A stretch of 64,000 nt of DNA from Anoplopoma fimbria. Taxonomy: Eukaryota; Chordata; Actinopteri; Perciformes; Anoplopomatidae. Position 1 is the stretch's first letter. Each line of letters begins with the position of its first letter. A program made the position numbers and the translations under genes. The stretch is from the NCBI RefSeq assembly GCF_027596085.1, contig NC_072452.1, positions 6,950,790 to 7,014,789 of the forward strand, given 5' to 3'. Positions 63,866-64,000 of this stretch are shown here, piece after piece. Below the pieces are notes generated by a model. It saw only the letters and a list, made by a program, of their open reading frames with translations. It was not told where the DNA came from and made no database searches.

Positions 63866-64000
63866 TACAAGACTACCAACCGAGAATAAACAACTGTAAG
63901 AAACAACCATTATGAGTTATGTAATTAATGACATCTGAAAAAAAAAATAGACAGAGCACACCGGAAAATCTGAGTCTACTGCATCTGTGTCTGTCTGTTG

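Larger units (their letters stand above)
62731..64000 (-). other. tenm1 intron reaching the window edge
   Basis: Contains the family A repeat. No upstream exon found, so the next one lies outside. Confidence 0.55.

Overview
The window is vertebrate, almost certainly teleost, nuclear DNA: intron-rich genes with GT-AG junctions, AT-rich intergenic DNA, many (CA)n/(GT)n microsatellites, and interspersed repeats of types common in ray-finned fish. It holds no bacterial, viral or plasmid genes. I cannot name the species. Gene identities come from recognising the translated protein families and from splice phases that chain from exon to exon without a break.

Layout, left to right. (1) About 1183-17800, + strand: the 3' part of a CNK2 scaffold gene (cnksr2-type), thirteen coding exons carrying the end of the CRIC/DUF1170 region, the PH domain, the Ser/Pro-rich linker and the C-terminal helical region, ending in a PDZ ligand (ETHV), then a roughly 3 kb 3'UTR. 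(2) 18917-27213 plus 3'UTR, + strand: complete apool (MICOS subunit MIC27), with a coding minisatellite that makes the protein about twice the human length. (3) 27.3-35.5 kb: gene desert of old repeats, with a hairpin-flanked MITE and a large A/T-rich minisatellite that reverses orientation and is interrupted by about 1.1 kb. (4) 36291-37559, + strand: intronless-coding angiotensin II type 2 receptor (agtr2), with a spliced 5'UTR and an enlarged third intracellular loop. (5) 41492-43901, + strand: sh2d1a (SAP), a single-SH2 adaptor. (6) 46251-62730, - strand: the last thirteen coding exons of teneurin-1 (tenm1), 1272 codons plus stop, continuing upstream beyond the right edge. sh2d1a and tenm1 converge tail to tail.

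These genes do not form one pathway. In human, CNKSR2, APOOL, AGTR2, SH2D1A and TENM1 all lie on chromosome X but far apart, so the window is a compact fish segment of ancestral X-type linkage. The adjacent sh2d1a-tenm1 pair supports calling the teneurin tenm1.

I found no new multi-gene system. The points most worth a second look are: dinucleotide repeats placed directly against splice sites in three genes; the lineage-specific PVESA-type repeat in apool; the agtr2 loop insertion; the altered C-terminal processing site of the teneurin TCAP peptide; the inverted minisatellite; and CTCF-like motifs, one just upstream of apool.
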